A stretch of 64,000 bases of DNA, taken from the NCBI GenBank assembly GCA_010015675.1, contig ML977002.1:194778-258777 (forward strand), read 5' to 3'. The position numbers were made by a program, and so were the translations under genes. This document shows, piece by piece, positions 13,368 through 25,648 of the stretch. The DNA is from Byssothecium circinans (taxonomy: Eukaryota > Ascomycota > Dothideomycetes > Pleosporales > Massarinaceae). Within the stretch, counting starts at the first letter, position 1. Each line of letters starts with the position of its first letter. The notes under the pieces are model-generated. The model saw only the letters and a program-made list of their open reading frames with translations, was not told the DNA's origin and ran no database searches.

Positions 13368-14422
13368 ACGTAAAGCACCACCGAAGCGGCCACCCCACCG
13401 AAGCGGCCACTTTTGCTTGGCAGCGAAAATCAAAGAGTATTATCTTAATAACAAAGCCAAACCTTAATATTTTCTTTTGAGATTTTAAACCTAGATAGAT
13501 ATATATATAATTTAATAGCTATTAAATTTTTACAGCCTTAGCTTACGTAATAAAATAGTTATTAAATCTATAAAGTACTAGTAGCTAAAACCTACCTTAC
13601 ACTATAGATTAATAGCTAAACATTAGTAATATACTATATAACTTTTATAACTTACTTATTAGTATATTAGTTAGTAGCTATTAAGTTATTATAGCGTGCA
13701 GCCTAGGTTTAACGCTATAATAGTAAGTGTAAGGTAAAAGGTAAGAAAAATTAGAAAACCTTCTAAATAAAGTTATATATATTAGAAACGCTTACTTTTT
13801 TTTAAGAGGAGAATAGTATATACTAAATAAAGCTATATATAAGTTTAAAGTAAGTTAATACCTTTAAAACTAAAAGATCTAGCTTAGGAAGTATAGGTTT
13901 TTAGACAATTTAGACACTGCCTTATTATAAAGCTTATATAAGCTAATCTTTTATAGCTAACTATTTATATTACTATTATATATATATATATAAAGTTTAT
14001 TAAAAAAAAGAACTAAGGATATCTAGCTAGATAAAATATTTAATTATAGTTTTCTAATTTTAGGAATCTCTATCCTCCCTACGCTAATTCTCTAATAGGT
14101 CTAGGCTGCACGCTATAATTTTAGTGCTAATAGGTGTACTATATATATATAAACTAGCTCTAAAGTTATTATAGCTTATTTAGCTAGTTTAGTAGGTATT
14201 TATACGCTATATACTAAAAGTAGCCTAGAATTCTCTATACCTATATAGCTTACTAAGCTATTAGAAATCCTAGAATATTTTTTCATAATCCTTTTTATCT
14301 ATATTATATATATCTGTACTTAAAATTTCAGCTTAATAGCTCTAGTATTTAAATTGTTATTAAAGGTTGAATTTTTGATTTTCCGCCAAGCAAAAAGTGG
14401 CCGCTTCGGTGGTGCTTTACGT
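13368..14422. mobile_element. Non-autonomous TIR element, copy 1 (1055 bp)
   Basis: The ends are ACGTAAAGCACCACCGAAGC and its complement, flanked by TA, the same outermost bases as Fot1-A and -G. Subterminal boxes read ACCGAAGCGGCC. The true terminal inverted repeat is only about 45 bp. Inside, TTATAGCGTGCAGCCTAG (13689-13706) and its exact complement (14101-14118) frame a 430-bp core. No coding capacity is seen. It probably moves using a Fot1 transposase (inference from shared ends). Confidence 0.8.
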
Positions 14423-16074
14423 TACTACTAAATACCTAGTTATTATACTTTATACTTACCTTCTACCCTTACCTTTTTATAGTGCTAAACTATTTCTAAT
14501 AGTTTAGAACTATTATAGTCTACTATAGAACTATACTCTATAGTGCTACCCTTTTAAAGATACTTATACTTATATATTTTTTACTTAGTTACTACCTTAA
14601 GTTGCTTCTTAAGCTCTTTAATATACGTCTTTATTAGCGTGCTACTATATAGTATTAACTTAGCGCCTTTAATAAGCTATAAAAGCTTACTTTAAGCTAT
14701 CTATAGTAACTAAGTAATAGAATTACGTACTAGCTTTAACTATAAGCTAAATTTATGTATATTACTTAGTATTCTTAATTACTATAGCGTCTCTAGTAGT
14801 AAGGGTCCTAGTAGGGTATATATATATATATTAAGGTAATTAAGTACTACTTACGCGTTTAGAGAGACTAGCCCTAATGCCTTAAAGTCCTTTTAATAGT
14901 TCTGAACCATAAACACGCTTAAAAACGCGTCTTTAAAGGCTAGTAGGAACGCTTTCTTATTAACGTAATAAACGTATTATTACGCTAAGCCCTAAATAAT
15001 ATTAGAGTACTTGCGCTTAAGCGGTAAGAAACATACTATATCAAGCAGCTAGAGGATATGTGATGAGTGCGGTAGTATATAGAGCGTAAGAATCTTATTA
15101 TTATAATAATAATCCTTAAAATCTTAATTAAGGTAGCTTTTATAGCTATCTAAAATTAGCAACTAATAGACGCTAATAGTTCTCGCCTTTATATACTCGT
15201 TAAAGTGCTTTAACTACGTAAGACTAAGCTTATTAGTTGTCTATCTATTCTCTAAGACTAAGAGCTTCTAATTGCGTAGTATATTAGCTTCCTAGTACTA
15301 TAAAGAGATATAGACACGTCCTTTATATATAATAAATAGTCAGGTAAATATACTATTTAAACATATACTCTAGATATCTATCACCTACTCCTTATCGCCT
15401 AGCTGAACCGTTGTAGGCCTTTCTCGCTTCTCTAAGCTAGTAACCACTTTTATAGAGCTAATAACACCTATTTAAAAGCTAGTCTTATTAAAGTTATATG
15501 TATCATTATTATGTATACTATACTTTGCTTTAGTATCCTGTATAAGCTTAAACCACACGCTAACTACTTTAGGATCTTCCTGTAGTGCCCTCTAATAGTC
15601 CTTTAAATAGTTCTAAATTATTTATAACTATTCTAAATAGTTTATAAACTATTCTACTTAGTTAATGCCTACTTTCTTACTACCCCGCTTACGCAGTAGT
15701 TTATTCGCTATATCCAACACTTCGTCTAACGTAGGCGCGAATCCTCGCAAATTAAGGTCAAAGATATATAGGATAAGTGTTTTCTGCTTAGTCAGGGACA
15801 GTTTTAAACAGTTTGGTACCATTTCTAGTTAAAACGGTATTCCTTTAGCGCGTTTAGTAAGAACGCGAGGCTTAACGTTAAAGGCCTTAGCAGCGCTTTA
15901 ATAGCTTTAGAATTAGCCTCTATTGTATGCGCTAAGGGTAAGCTATAGTCTGCCTTCGTGTTAGAGTCATCTAGACCTTTATTGTTAAGTCATTTTCGTG
16001 TTAAAGATAGAGTTAGTGTTGCCAAGGAATTATAGGTAGTTTAGTAGTATAGGCGGTTTAGTAGTGCTTTACAT
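14423..16074 (-). mobile_element. Fot1/pogo transposon D, left end replaced by Fot1-E sequence
   Basis: The right end at 16062-16074 is of the Fot1-A/G type (CACTACTAAACC in complement) and is followed by TA and Fot1-F sequence. Reading left on the minus strand the transposase runs from N-terminus to C-terminus without a break until the TIR element, then continues into the E-type end at 13164. Fot1-D's own left end is absent. RIP is lighter from about 14870 rightward than to its left, which fits a join between two copies. Confidence 0.65.
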
Positions 16075-16076
16075 TA

Positions 16077-17207
16077 CTATTTATTATATATAAAGGATGC
16101 GTCTATATCTCTTTATAGTACTAGAAAGCTAATATACTATATAATTAGAAGCTCTTAGTCTTAAAGAATAGATAGATAACTAATAAGCTTAGTCTTATAT
16201 AGTTAAAGTACTTTAACGCGTATATAAAGGTAAGAACTAGTAGCATCTATTAGTTACTAATTTTAGATAGCTATAAAAGCTGCTTAAATTAGGATTTTAA
16301 GGATTATTATTATAATAATAAGTTCCTTATACTTTATATACTACTATACTTATTATATATCTTCTAGCTACTTAATATAGTATACTTCTCGCTACTTAAG
16401 CGTAAGTACTCTAAGATTATTTAGGGCTTAGTATAAAAGTATATTTTTTATATTAATAAGGAAGCGTTCCTACTAGCATTTAAAGACGTATTTTTAAGCG
16501 TGTTTATAGTTTAGAATTATTAACAGGCTTTTAAGGTAATAAGGCTAATTCTTCTAAACACGTAGATAGTACTTAATTACCTTAATATATATATATATAC
16601 CTTACTAAGACCCCTACTACTAGAGACGCTATAGCTATTAAGGACTCTAAGTAATATACATAAATTTAGCTTATAGTTAAAGTTTGTATGTAATTCTATT
16701 ACATAGTTACTATAAATAGTATAGGATAAGCTTTTATAGCTTATTAAAGGTACTAAGTTAGTGCTATATAATACTATACTTATAAAGTTGCGTATTAAAG
16801 AGCTTAAATAGCAACTTACAGTTATAACTAAGTATAAAATACGTAAATATAAGTATATTTAGAAGGGTAGTACTATAGAGTATAGTTCTATAGTAGACTA
16901 CTAGTAGAATAGTTCTAAACTATTAGAAATAGTTTAGAACTATAAAAGGGTAAGAGTAGAGGGTAAGAGCAAGGTATAATAACTATAATAACTAAGTATT
17001 TAGTGCTATAGCAACTATAGTAAGACTAGGTATAATATAAGAACTTATTAAGCTAATAAAAAGGGTTCTTCTAAGTTAGAAGCTAGTACTTAGTATATAT
17101 TTTTAGATAGTAATATAGATAATAATAATAATATAGTTAAGTAAGTTAGTATTACTACAGAAAAGTAGCTATCTTAGTAGGTTAGCTATCTTAGTAGTAC
17201 TTTATAT
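16077..17207 (+). mobile_element. Fot1/pogo transposon F, C-terminal two-thirds only
   Basis: Plus-strand Fot1 transposase relic that begins mid-gene where Fot1-D inserted at TA, and ends with an E-like terminal repeat at 17207 followed by TA and the rest of E. The N-terminal third and left end are missing. Confidence 0.65.
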
Positions 17208-17741
17208 TAAGCTTAAACTATATACTAACTATTTTAGAATCTTTCTATAGAACTATTTAATAGTCCTTTAAATAGTTCTAGGCTATCTTTAATAGTTCTA
17301 AATAGTTTATAAACTATTCTACCTATTAGTTAAGGCTAACCTTCTTCTTACCCTACTTATATAGTATTTTATTTGCTATATCTAACACTCTACCTAAGGT
17401 AGGTGCAAAGCCTTATAAATTAAAGTTAAGGATATATTAGATAATTATCTCCTCTTTAGTTAAAGATAGTTTTAAATAGTTTAAAACTATTATTAGTTAA
17501 TAGGTAATTTTATTAAGGTAGTTAGAGAGTCTCTAATAATAAATATTAAAAGCCTTAGTAGCACGTTATAGGCTTTTAAATTAGTATAAACTATAAGCTT
17601 AAAAAGCAAGCTATATTCTACCTTCTTACTAAGCAAGTATTATATTTATTAGTTAAAGTATTTTATAATAAGTATACTATCAGTATTACTAAGGAAAAGT
17701 AGCTAGCTTAGGAGTATAGCTATCTTAGTAGTACTTTATAT

Positions 17742-17945
17742 TATACTTCTTTATATATACTAACTAGTAGTACTACTATTATACTACTACCTTTATTAAG
17801 GACGTCTTATCTAAGAGAGATATTTTTATAGATAATAATAATTTCTTTAGGGACTTTACTCTCCTTATAAGAAAGTAAATAGTTTAGATTTAGAGGAGAT
17901 AGAGCTAGTACTCTTTAGTATTTACTACTTCCTTATAAGGTCTTA
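17742..17945. other. RIP-mutated flank before the gene island
   Basis: AT-rich sequence without recognisable ends. Base composition changes to normal gene-region values between about 17945 and 18130. Confidence 0.4.
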
Positions 17946-18986
17946 CTAGGTTTTAATAAGGCTAGGCTCGTAATTATATAGCAAAGAAGAGTGTTTAAAG
18001 GCAGACTCTAAAGGCGGACTTTAGTCACATAACTATCTAGTTACGTAACCTAGCTATTACCTTATATAGCCTTCCTCTATAGTTGCTGCTTGATTACTTA
18101 ATTAATCACTTTCTTCTACTTACTTAGAGCCTTATTTCAACATATACAAGCGCTGGCTTTCCGCGAATAGAGCTGAATTATGGCGAGACATTGTCAGCCT
18201 GGACGGACTAGTAGGGTGGCGCAGAGTGGAGGAGAGAGAATAACTCAGGCCTGTTCTTGCGCCGGCATGACTGACTGTAGTAAGGTCATGTAGACCTAGC
18301 TTGGATAGCATACGCTTAGCTAATGTGTTGGACACATCCGGTATATAGAAGCTAATAGAGTGTAGCAAATTCATATAAACGTAATCAACGGAACGGCGGC
18401 ACTCCTCTAAGCTAAGTAATCAGCGTACGAATCTATTCTAAGCAGAGAGCAACGGTTGCGATTAGAGGTACAAAAGTTATAGGAATTTAGTGTTAACCGT
18501 GCGCCAGGTGGGGCCGTGCACTAGCCCGTAGCCTACTAGCGACGGACCGAGGTACTGCTGTAGGACAGCCAGGCGAAGATCAGCAGTGAAGAATTGCCGT
18601 ATTTGAATACGACAATACGACAATACGATGCTTTCAAATACGGTCTAGTAGGAGGCCTAGAAGGAAACTTAGTAGGGGATTTTCTGCAGCGGTTACGTAC
18701 ATCGACGACGACCTTGACCTACTAGGCACTCAATACATCGACGACGAACCTGACCGAGGGATTCAATCAAACAGACTTTGTCATTCGGTCCTACTCCATA
18801 TATTGAATTTCTCCGAGTGACGTGACGTACAAGTGCAGTATTACAGCGGTTACCTACCTTAGGTAGACAAGGGTCATAATTATAAAGGTACCGCAGGCGT
18901 TGCTTCTAGATAGACAGGTCAACTACAGCGAGGGCCCACGGGAAACACCTTTACAAGCGCTTCTGGAGAGTACATACACCTTCGGC
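17946..18986. other. Left flank and putative promoter of the island gene
   Basis: This is balanced, non-repeat sequence. It holds an 11-bp perfect inverted repeat, CCGTATTTGAA (18597-18607) with its complement at 18633-18643. It also holds two tandem copies of a roughly 33-36-bp unit starting TACATCGACGACGA (about 18697-18768). No convincing gene; the minus-strand 80-codon frame at 18132-18374 looks accidental. Confidence 0.4.
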
Positions 18987-20989
18987 ATGACTCTTGTACA
19001 TTTCATGTCGGCAACTGCCGCCGTGGCTTTACTGGCAGGCACTCATGGTTTTGCACTTCCTCCATCCCCTCGAGCAGCAATTGGAGACCCCAAGCCTCCT
19101 CCAGCACCGGAACCCATCGAGATCATCAAATTGCCGCTGCCGCCAGTCTCTCCCAGTAATGCCACAGGCGCTTGCAGTCTTGACGTCAATCCTGCTGGAA
19201 CTGGTACGTACCCACAGTACCTATGGTACTTTTACAAAGCTGGCCATATACTAAGCCTTATTGTTCGTTTGCAGGTTGTATCCTCCAGAGCGGAGGATTA
19301 GAGCAAGCTGGAGGCTTCTTACCTGACGGCAAGCACGTCTCAGCCGCCGTCAACTTCGCCGGCGCTCCTGCCGCGCCAGACCCCCTGAGCATCTTCACGG
19401 GGATGCAATTGATAATTGTGAAAACTGACGGAACGAATTTCTCAAACGGCAATCCCTGGAAGTGCATCACCTGTGGCGTACCAGAGGCGAACGACCATAG
19501 GGTCAACTTTGACTTGGGCTACCCGCAGCCTTACCGTAACGGCAAGAGCATCCTTGCAGGTGCCAGCATCATTGATTGCGGCGGCGCAGACTTTGCAGAC
19601 GACGAATGCACGCCCGAAAAGACGAGTATTTATTCAATCCGGTGGAACAACACTCCCGATGGTTCTGGCCCCGGTGGTGCGCTTCGCGAGCTACGCATAC
19701 ACCCTGATAACGTCCACCTAGGATGGAGTTCGTTCGGCGTTGAACACGGAAGATACACACAGTTCGCATATCTCGGCCGTTTGGAACTCAATGAGTCTCC
19801 TACCACAGGCGAACCCTTAGCCCCCCGCTTCGACCTCTCGAATGTCATCACGCTGCACAGCGAGGTACCAGAGCAACAACCCTGGCTCCGCAACGGAGAC
19901 CGCCTAACCTTTAATCCTAAGCAGATCTCGGTTGGCGAGCTCCGCGGCTTCAGCGGGACCGGGCAAGAAGTGACCTACGTGGGCTACTCGTATGAGTCCT
20001 CCAACATCGACGTGTTTGCCATCAACCTCGTAACAGGAGCAGTCCGCAGGATAACTGCGCATCCGGATTACTGTGACCCGACGGATATATCTCCCGATGA
20101 CCAGTGGTCCGTGGTCATGGATACGCGGGGTAGCAAACGCCAGATGTTCATGGCGGGCATGCGCTACATCCCTCCGCTTACCGATATGATCAGTAGTAGT
20201 GTGGCTGCATCGACGCGCAACAACGGACCGCGGAGATTCTTCCAGCCCTATCTGCTGGACCACGACGGCGACCGAGGAACTTACTTCGGCCAGCAGCTCA
20301 ACGGAGAAGGTGATGGGAGTCCAGGCAGCCTCAACGATCCGAACTGGAACGGAAGAGCCGATCCCAGATGGTCGCACGACGGCACCATGGTTGTATTCTG
20401 GCAGGCCATTGTCCGCTCACCGTCATGTGGCGGCGAGAACCCTCTTCCCTGCCCCGAATCGACGGAGCCCGGTGGCCGCACCGAACGCCTGCTGGTCGCC
20501 AAGCTCACTTCTCGCACGCCCCTGAAATCGGATCCCATCGAGCCAATCTCCGACGAAATCCCCTGGGGAGTGAAGTACGAGCCGGGTAGGCCACAACCCA
20601 AGCGTCCACAACCGCCAGCGGGCACATATACGCTCGACGGCACCGTCTCCGGCACAGCCAACGTCACTATCATCTACAATGCCGACAACACCCTGATCAA
20701 CTCCGTTGCCGTTTCGTACATCAACTACTCCGACGTCCGCGAAACGGTGCTCAACGGCTGGGAGAATGTCACGGTCGAGTATCCGTCGCCGACGCTGAAC
20801 ACCATCGATTGGTTTTCCGACCTGGTGCAGGAAGGCACGGAGGAGACGGGCAAGTTGGTGGAGAAGAAGACGAGTCCTGATGGTTTCCATTTGTCGATCG
20901 ATATTTTGACTAATATCTTCGACGCGAATGGGACGTTGAAGACGACGATTGATGGGGTGACGTACGAGCAGCCGGCGAACGGCACGTAG
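18987..20989 (+). CDS. Secreted beta-propeller protein, saponin-hydrolase-like
   Basis: Two exons, 18987-19203 and 19275-20989, give 643 residues. The 71-nt intron has GTACGT, a ACTAAGC branch site and TTTGCAG. The start is the first ATG; residues 1-21 form a signal peptide (MTLVHFMSATAAVALLAG). A Pro-rich linker (about 24-56) precedes a Cys-containing body with NPxGTGC at 68-74, WKCITCG near 125, and TolB/WD40-like blade motifs (DISPDDQW, WSHDGTMVVF). The overall pattern resembles fungal saponin hydrolases, secreted enzymes that cut the sugar chain from triterpenoid saponins. That role is an inference from memory of the family and needs a search; the gene itself is clear. It stands alone between RIP-ruined transposons, yet is GC-normal and intact. 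Several N-x-S/T sites fit secretion. Another possibility is an uncharacterised TolB-like secreted protein. Confidence 0.8.
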
Positions 20990-22101
20990 TTTTATTATAA
21001 ACGCTGTATATACGTTTCTCCTGGAAAGCAGGGTGGTAGTACGGGGTTGTTGTAGATAATCATAATTTTGGCCCCAGTTTGTTCCTCCGCTAGTGCCGTG
21101 TACCACATGTCCTACTTCTTTTACACACTCACAGGTTTTCCGCCAGGCTTCTAAATTTGCATACAGATCGTCTTTCATGTCCCAAGCGGCGATTCTCGAC
21201 AAGAAGCGCTATACGTAGCTCGATTGTTGGTGTCGACTTTTGGATCGGGTGGCATGTCAACGAGCGGACAGTGCAAGCCTTTAGGAAGCCTTCGACAACA
21301 TCGTCAAGCCACTCATGCTCCCTTCCGGGTCGCAACGTGACAATGTCTTCCTTGTGATGGATCTAAGTTGCTTCCTCTTTACCAAGGGGTTTGCAGTTGT
21401 TCATATACAGACCAATGCTCTAGCACTTGGAATTAGATGGTCTATTAAATGGCATCATTTACTAAGCAGCGGTGAGTATTTACGCTACCAACGTCAGCAA
21501 CAAGTCTGAAGTAGAATTACTATTTGTGCGCACCATATGAGGAAAAATTTGCCTCGATGCTCGCAAGGAGCTAGCGATGCTTTGCGGCGTAGGGGCTGAT
21601 TATATAGATCAAAGTGGCACAAGGCCTCTTCATCGTCGCTTGCTATCTTCTATTTCAAACGTTCGCTAGAATGCAACTGGTATAACTAGGCAAACGCTGT
21701 TAGTTGTAGATGGGGGATTTCTGACCGCTTGAATAGATGCTTTTCCATTTATAAGCAAGCTAATAGGTAGTGTGCTCTTAACACAAACAACAAACAGCGG
21801 CGCGGTATTCTAAATATAAGCAGTGAAAAGATTAAACGTATAATAAGTAAATTACAGCACCCTATCCTTCCTTAGCCTTGATATTAGTAGTTTAACATAG
21901 TTAAAATATAGCATAAACCCTTCTAGGATATCTTTAAATCTATTAATACCTATATACCCTTATTTAGCGCTAGTAATCTTTTAGTAGCTACTAGTATACT
22001 AATTTACTATTAGAGTATCTCTTAGCTACTTTTTACCTTAACTATAATAGGCGTACTACTATTTAATAGTTCTTGCTATAACTATACCTTTCTTTAATTT
22101 A
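20990..22101. other. Right flank of the island grading into RIP-mutated DNA
   Basis: Up to about 21830 the sequence is non-repeat and holds the gene's 3' region; short frames at 21129-21515 look accidental. From 21830 TpA density rises and RIP-mutated DNA begins, reaching the gypsy-2 LTR at 22102. Confidence 0.45.
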
Positions 22102-22449
22102 TGTAATAACGCTAACTAATACTAGCTTTAGTACAGCTTAGGGTTAGATCTAAATAATTATAGAGGCATAAAAGGTCTAATTAATAAACTAGGAAGAAGG
22201 ATTAATTAATAGGTTTTTTATAAAAGGATAATTAAAACTATAGAACTATCTAAGGACTAAAAGGGCTTATATACTATCTAAAGTTAAGGGTAATCTAGTA
22301 TTAGGTAGATAAGGCTAAGGATTTAGGGGTATCTAAACTCTATTTTAAAAGATATTAGGCTAATAGTTTTAGAGATATACTATTAGAAAGGAGTAGAGTA
22401 ACTTTAGATATAAATTAGAGAAGAGTATATAGTAAGAACAATTATATTA
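22102..22449 (-). repeat. 3' LTR of gypsy element 2 (about 348 bp)
   Basis: It matches the split LTR at 6060-10138. It starts TGTAATAACGC at 22102. The complement of 22450-22460 (AAGAAGGAGGG) is a polypurine tract directly upstream of the LTR on the minus strand, which fixes the orientation. Confidence 0.75.
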
Positions 22450-23138
22450 CCCTCCTTCTTAAAATTAGATATTCTTATCTAATAGTTTCCTATAAATAAC
22501 TATATTCTAATTAGCTTTATATTATAACTGTAATTTCCTTCTATAATTAAGGTAATTACAAAATTTAAACCTATTACCTAGAGAGTAGGGTAGTTAAATT
22601 AAAGTAGTTCTAGTAGTAGATCTTATTTACTTTATATGACCTTTAACTTTAATAGAGGTAAAGGAAAATACAAAGATTCCTAATATTAGTAGGTAGCTAG
22701 TAGGTATAAAAAGAATAATTCTAACTTTTTAATCTTTCTCTTCTTTACTTTATTATTAATTCTACTTTATAAGTTCTAAATCTTATTTAAATAAGTACTA
22801 TTACTAACTTTTTTTTAGATCTTTTAGTAATACTATAGAATACTACTCTAGCCTACTAAATTCTTTACCTACTATCTATAATCTTTTTACTACTATACCT
22901 CTCTTAGTACCTCCTAGTGCCCTACTAGAAGTATATTATATTATATACCTACGCACTATCTATGCTTTCTTATAAAGCTAAACGCCTAATTACTACTTTA
23001 TAAAAGAAAAGAGTAAGAAATATAACTACTATATTACCTAAAAGGGTACTTACGTCCTAGTAACTATCCTTTTTAAATCTAATTTAGACTAAGTACTAAT
23101 ATAAGCCTTTATAGATTTCTTTATACTACTATAAAGAG

Positions 23139-23630
23139 TTTATAGCCTTTTATAAAGCTAAGTGCGCCCTACGTAAAGCTATAGCTAGTAAAGAATCTAA
23201 TATAGCTTAGACTATAGTAGAGATTACTATCCTTACTATTACTATTATTACTTAGACTAGTAAGGCTAAGACTAAGCTAATAGTAATATATAAGGTTCTA
23301 GTAGTAATTTATAATATACTAGAAGTCCTAGCTAATAAATAGAAGGAGATAAACTAGGCCTTAAACTAGCTTACTATAGTATTTAAGTAAAGTCTTATTA
23401 AAGCTAGTAATAAGAAGAAAGGCCCTACTAAGCCTTAGATAACTCTATCCTATATATTAAAATATACCTAAGGCTAACCTACTACTAATAACTTAAGGAT
23501 AGATAATAGTAGTAATAAGAATAGGAATAAAAAGAACTTAGGACTAACTAGAAACCCTTAGGTTTAGGGTAGACTAGCTAATAGTATAGTTAGTAAAAGT
23601 ACTACTACTAGTACTACTAGAGGTATTTAA
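23139..23630 (+). pseudogene. Possible antisense coding relic in gypsy element 2
   Basis: This lies between integrase and the 3' LTR but on the opposite strand. Its frame has protein-like composition (a basic KNRNKKN stretch, then a Ser/Thr-rich tail) with only TAG/TAA stops. In RIP-mutated DNA such stops occur in any frame, so the evidence is weak. No family recognised. Confidence 0.25.
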
Positions 23631-25490
23631 GATTTTTATTTTCTATACTTACTAAATTTTTTCTTTTCTTTTCCTTTTTCTTTTCTTTTCTTTTCTAATT
23701 CTTTAGCGTTTTAGAGTATATATAGTAGAGAAAAGTTAATTTATTCCTACTAGTACCTTATTATCTTCTAAGTAATCTATATCTTTAGTTCCTTTTTCCT
23801 ATACCTTTAACTATTTATTTAGAGACTATAGTAGTCTGGATTTATCTAAATACTTATTATAAAAAGCCTTAAGCTTATAGGGAGCTCTTATAAAGTTTAA
23901 AGCTTAATACTATACTAAGTTAGGTTATATCCTATTTAGCTTACTTAATATTTTAGTACTAAATAAACTAGTTTACTTGCTAGAATTTTATCTACTTCCT
24001 ATTCTTCTATACTATTAATAGGAGTTCTAATAGGTTTTAGAGCTTCTTATCCTAGAAGTAGATTCTAGGGATCTTTATAAAGAATATTTAATATAAATAT
24101 ATTATAAATTTATAAGTTTAGGGGAAGTTTAAGCTAGTAGGAATATCTTACTTTCTTAAAAACTTTAAATAGACCTATCTACTTATTAGATAACTTCCTA
24201 CTTAGTCTAAGGTTTATAGGGTTTATATTATTAAAGTATACTTTATTACCTACTTTCTAGTCTACCTCTTATTAGTAAAAATTAACCTAAGCTTATATAT
24301 ATTCTTAGGCCTTTTTAAGATTTTTCTTTACTAGTTCCTATACTCTATGCATGTAAGTAGCTAGGGTGAGTATATCTTAATAGTTAAGATCTTTTTAAGG
24401 TTTAGAATCTATAGCCTTCTAATCCTAGCTCTAACGTAGTTTAAAACTAAAAAGGACTTAGTAAAGGAAGATTCCTAAGGTAGAATATAAAAGGGTACTT
24501 TAGATATAGTCTATTAATAGTAATAGCTTACTTTAATTATTTTAGTAATAGCTTATAAAAGGCCTTAGTCTCTAATTAATATACTTATTTATAATTTTAG
24601 TTTAGCTATTAGTTTCTTTATAATAGGTAGTAGAAAGTTTAACTTTTATACTTATAATCTAATAAAACTTAGACTAGAAACTAGATATAAACTAAGGTCT
24701 ATAATTAGAGATAATTATCTAAAGGGTATAGCTAAATTAATAAATCCATTAGATAAATAATTAAGCTAAACCTTAAGCATTAATATTTTTATAATAAGGA
24801 ATAGATACTACTTACTTTAAAAGATAGTTAATAACTACTAGGATCTAATTATACCTAGTCTTATTATAGGGGAATTCTTTAAAGTCTATATAAAGGTACT
24901 ATATTAGTTATTTAAGAACTAGGAGTAGATATATCTTACTAGTAATTTAGATCTATTAAAGATATACTCTTTAGTAGGTAATATAGTTTTAAATATAATA
25001 TTTATATATAGATAATATATTTTTCTAGTAGTATTTTTAGACTAGTAACTAATATATTTTCTAGGCACTTAGGTAGGTAGAAGATACCTAATTATATACC
25101 TTATAGATAAGGCGAGTAATAATAGGGGAGTCTACTAGGATATATAAGTAGTTAGTATATAGTAATAGTCTATTTTTAACTTAGTATAGGTTTAGAAAAG
25201 TTTCTTATTCTTTCTAGAAGGAATTCTAGTTCTCTTATAATAGGGTATTAATAAGTTTTAAGAAATCTAGTAATATAGCTTTAGATAGCTAAATTATATT
25301 AATAGTAATAGTCAGTTAAATATACGTTTAGATAAACTTTAAAGCAAGTTTAGTATTAATTTAGCTATTAAGGTAGTATAGTCTTAGTATAACCTAGGAA
25401 TAATTATTTTCTTAAATAGCTCTTAGATTACTTATATCCTATTTACGCTAGCTAAGGATATCTGCGCGGGTGTTATTCTAACTTAGAGTA

Positions 25491-25648
25491 TGTTGGACAG
25501 TAGAGACCCGAGAGCATGCGATGAGAAAGTGATGAAATTGTGTGTGGAGCAGTGTAGCTCAGGAGAGGCGACTATATAGGCAGGAGCTGACGCTAAGCCG
25601 GAACGGTACTGAACCGTCCGGAACAGTCAAGTACTGTTCAGTCCAACA
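25491..25648 (-). mobile_element. Solo Copia-type LTR, not RIP-mutated, TSD GAGTA
   Basis: 158 bp bounded by the perfect inverted pair TGTTGGAC/GTCCAACA and flanked on both sides by GAGTA. It sits inside the RNase H region of gypsy element 2. Unlike its surroundings and the copy at 3087 it keeps normal CpA/TpG content. The orientation is taken from the copy at 3087. The short frame inside it is not a gene. Confidence 0.9.

Larger units (their letters stand above)
13164..17741 (-). mobile_element. Fot1/pogo transposon E, collapsed nest holding D, F and a TIR element
   Basis: The left end (13164) and right end (17741) share the same subterminal motif, TACTAAGATAGCTATAC, not found in Fot1-A, -B, -C or -G, and both flank TA. 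The left part (13164-13367) reads as transposase C-terminus on the minus strand. The right part (17208-17741) reads as its N-terminal third. Between them lie D and F in different orientations, so E was hit by F, F by D, and part of the pile was later lost. Very heavy RIP. Confidence 0.65.

Noticed and set aside
18132..18374. Minus-strand 80-codon gene
   Set aside because: No motif, no supported start or splice context; the other strand reads equally well.
20423..21202. 259-codon minus frame overlapping the island gene
   Set aside because: Shadow of the secreted protein gene; no conserved features.
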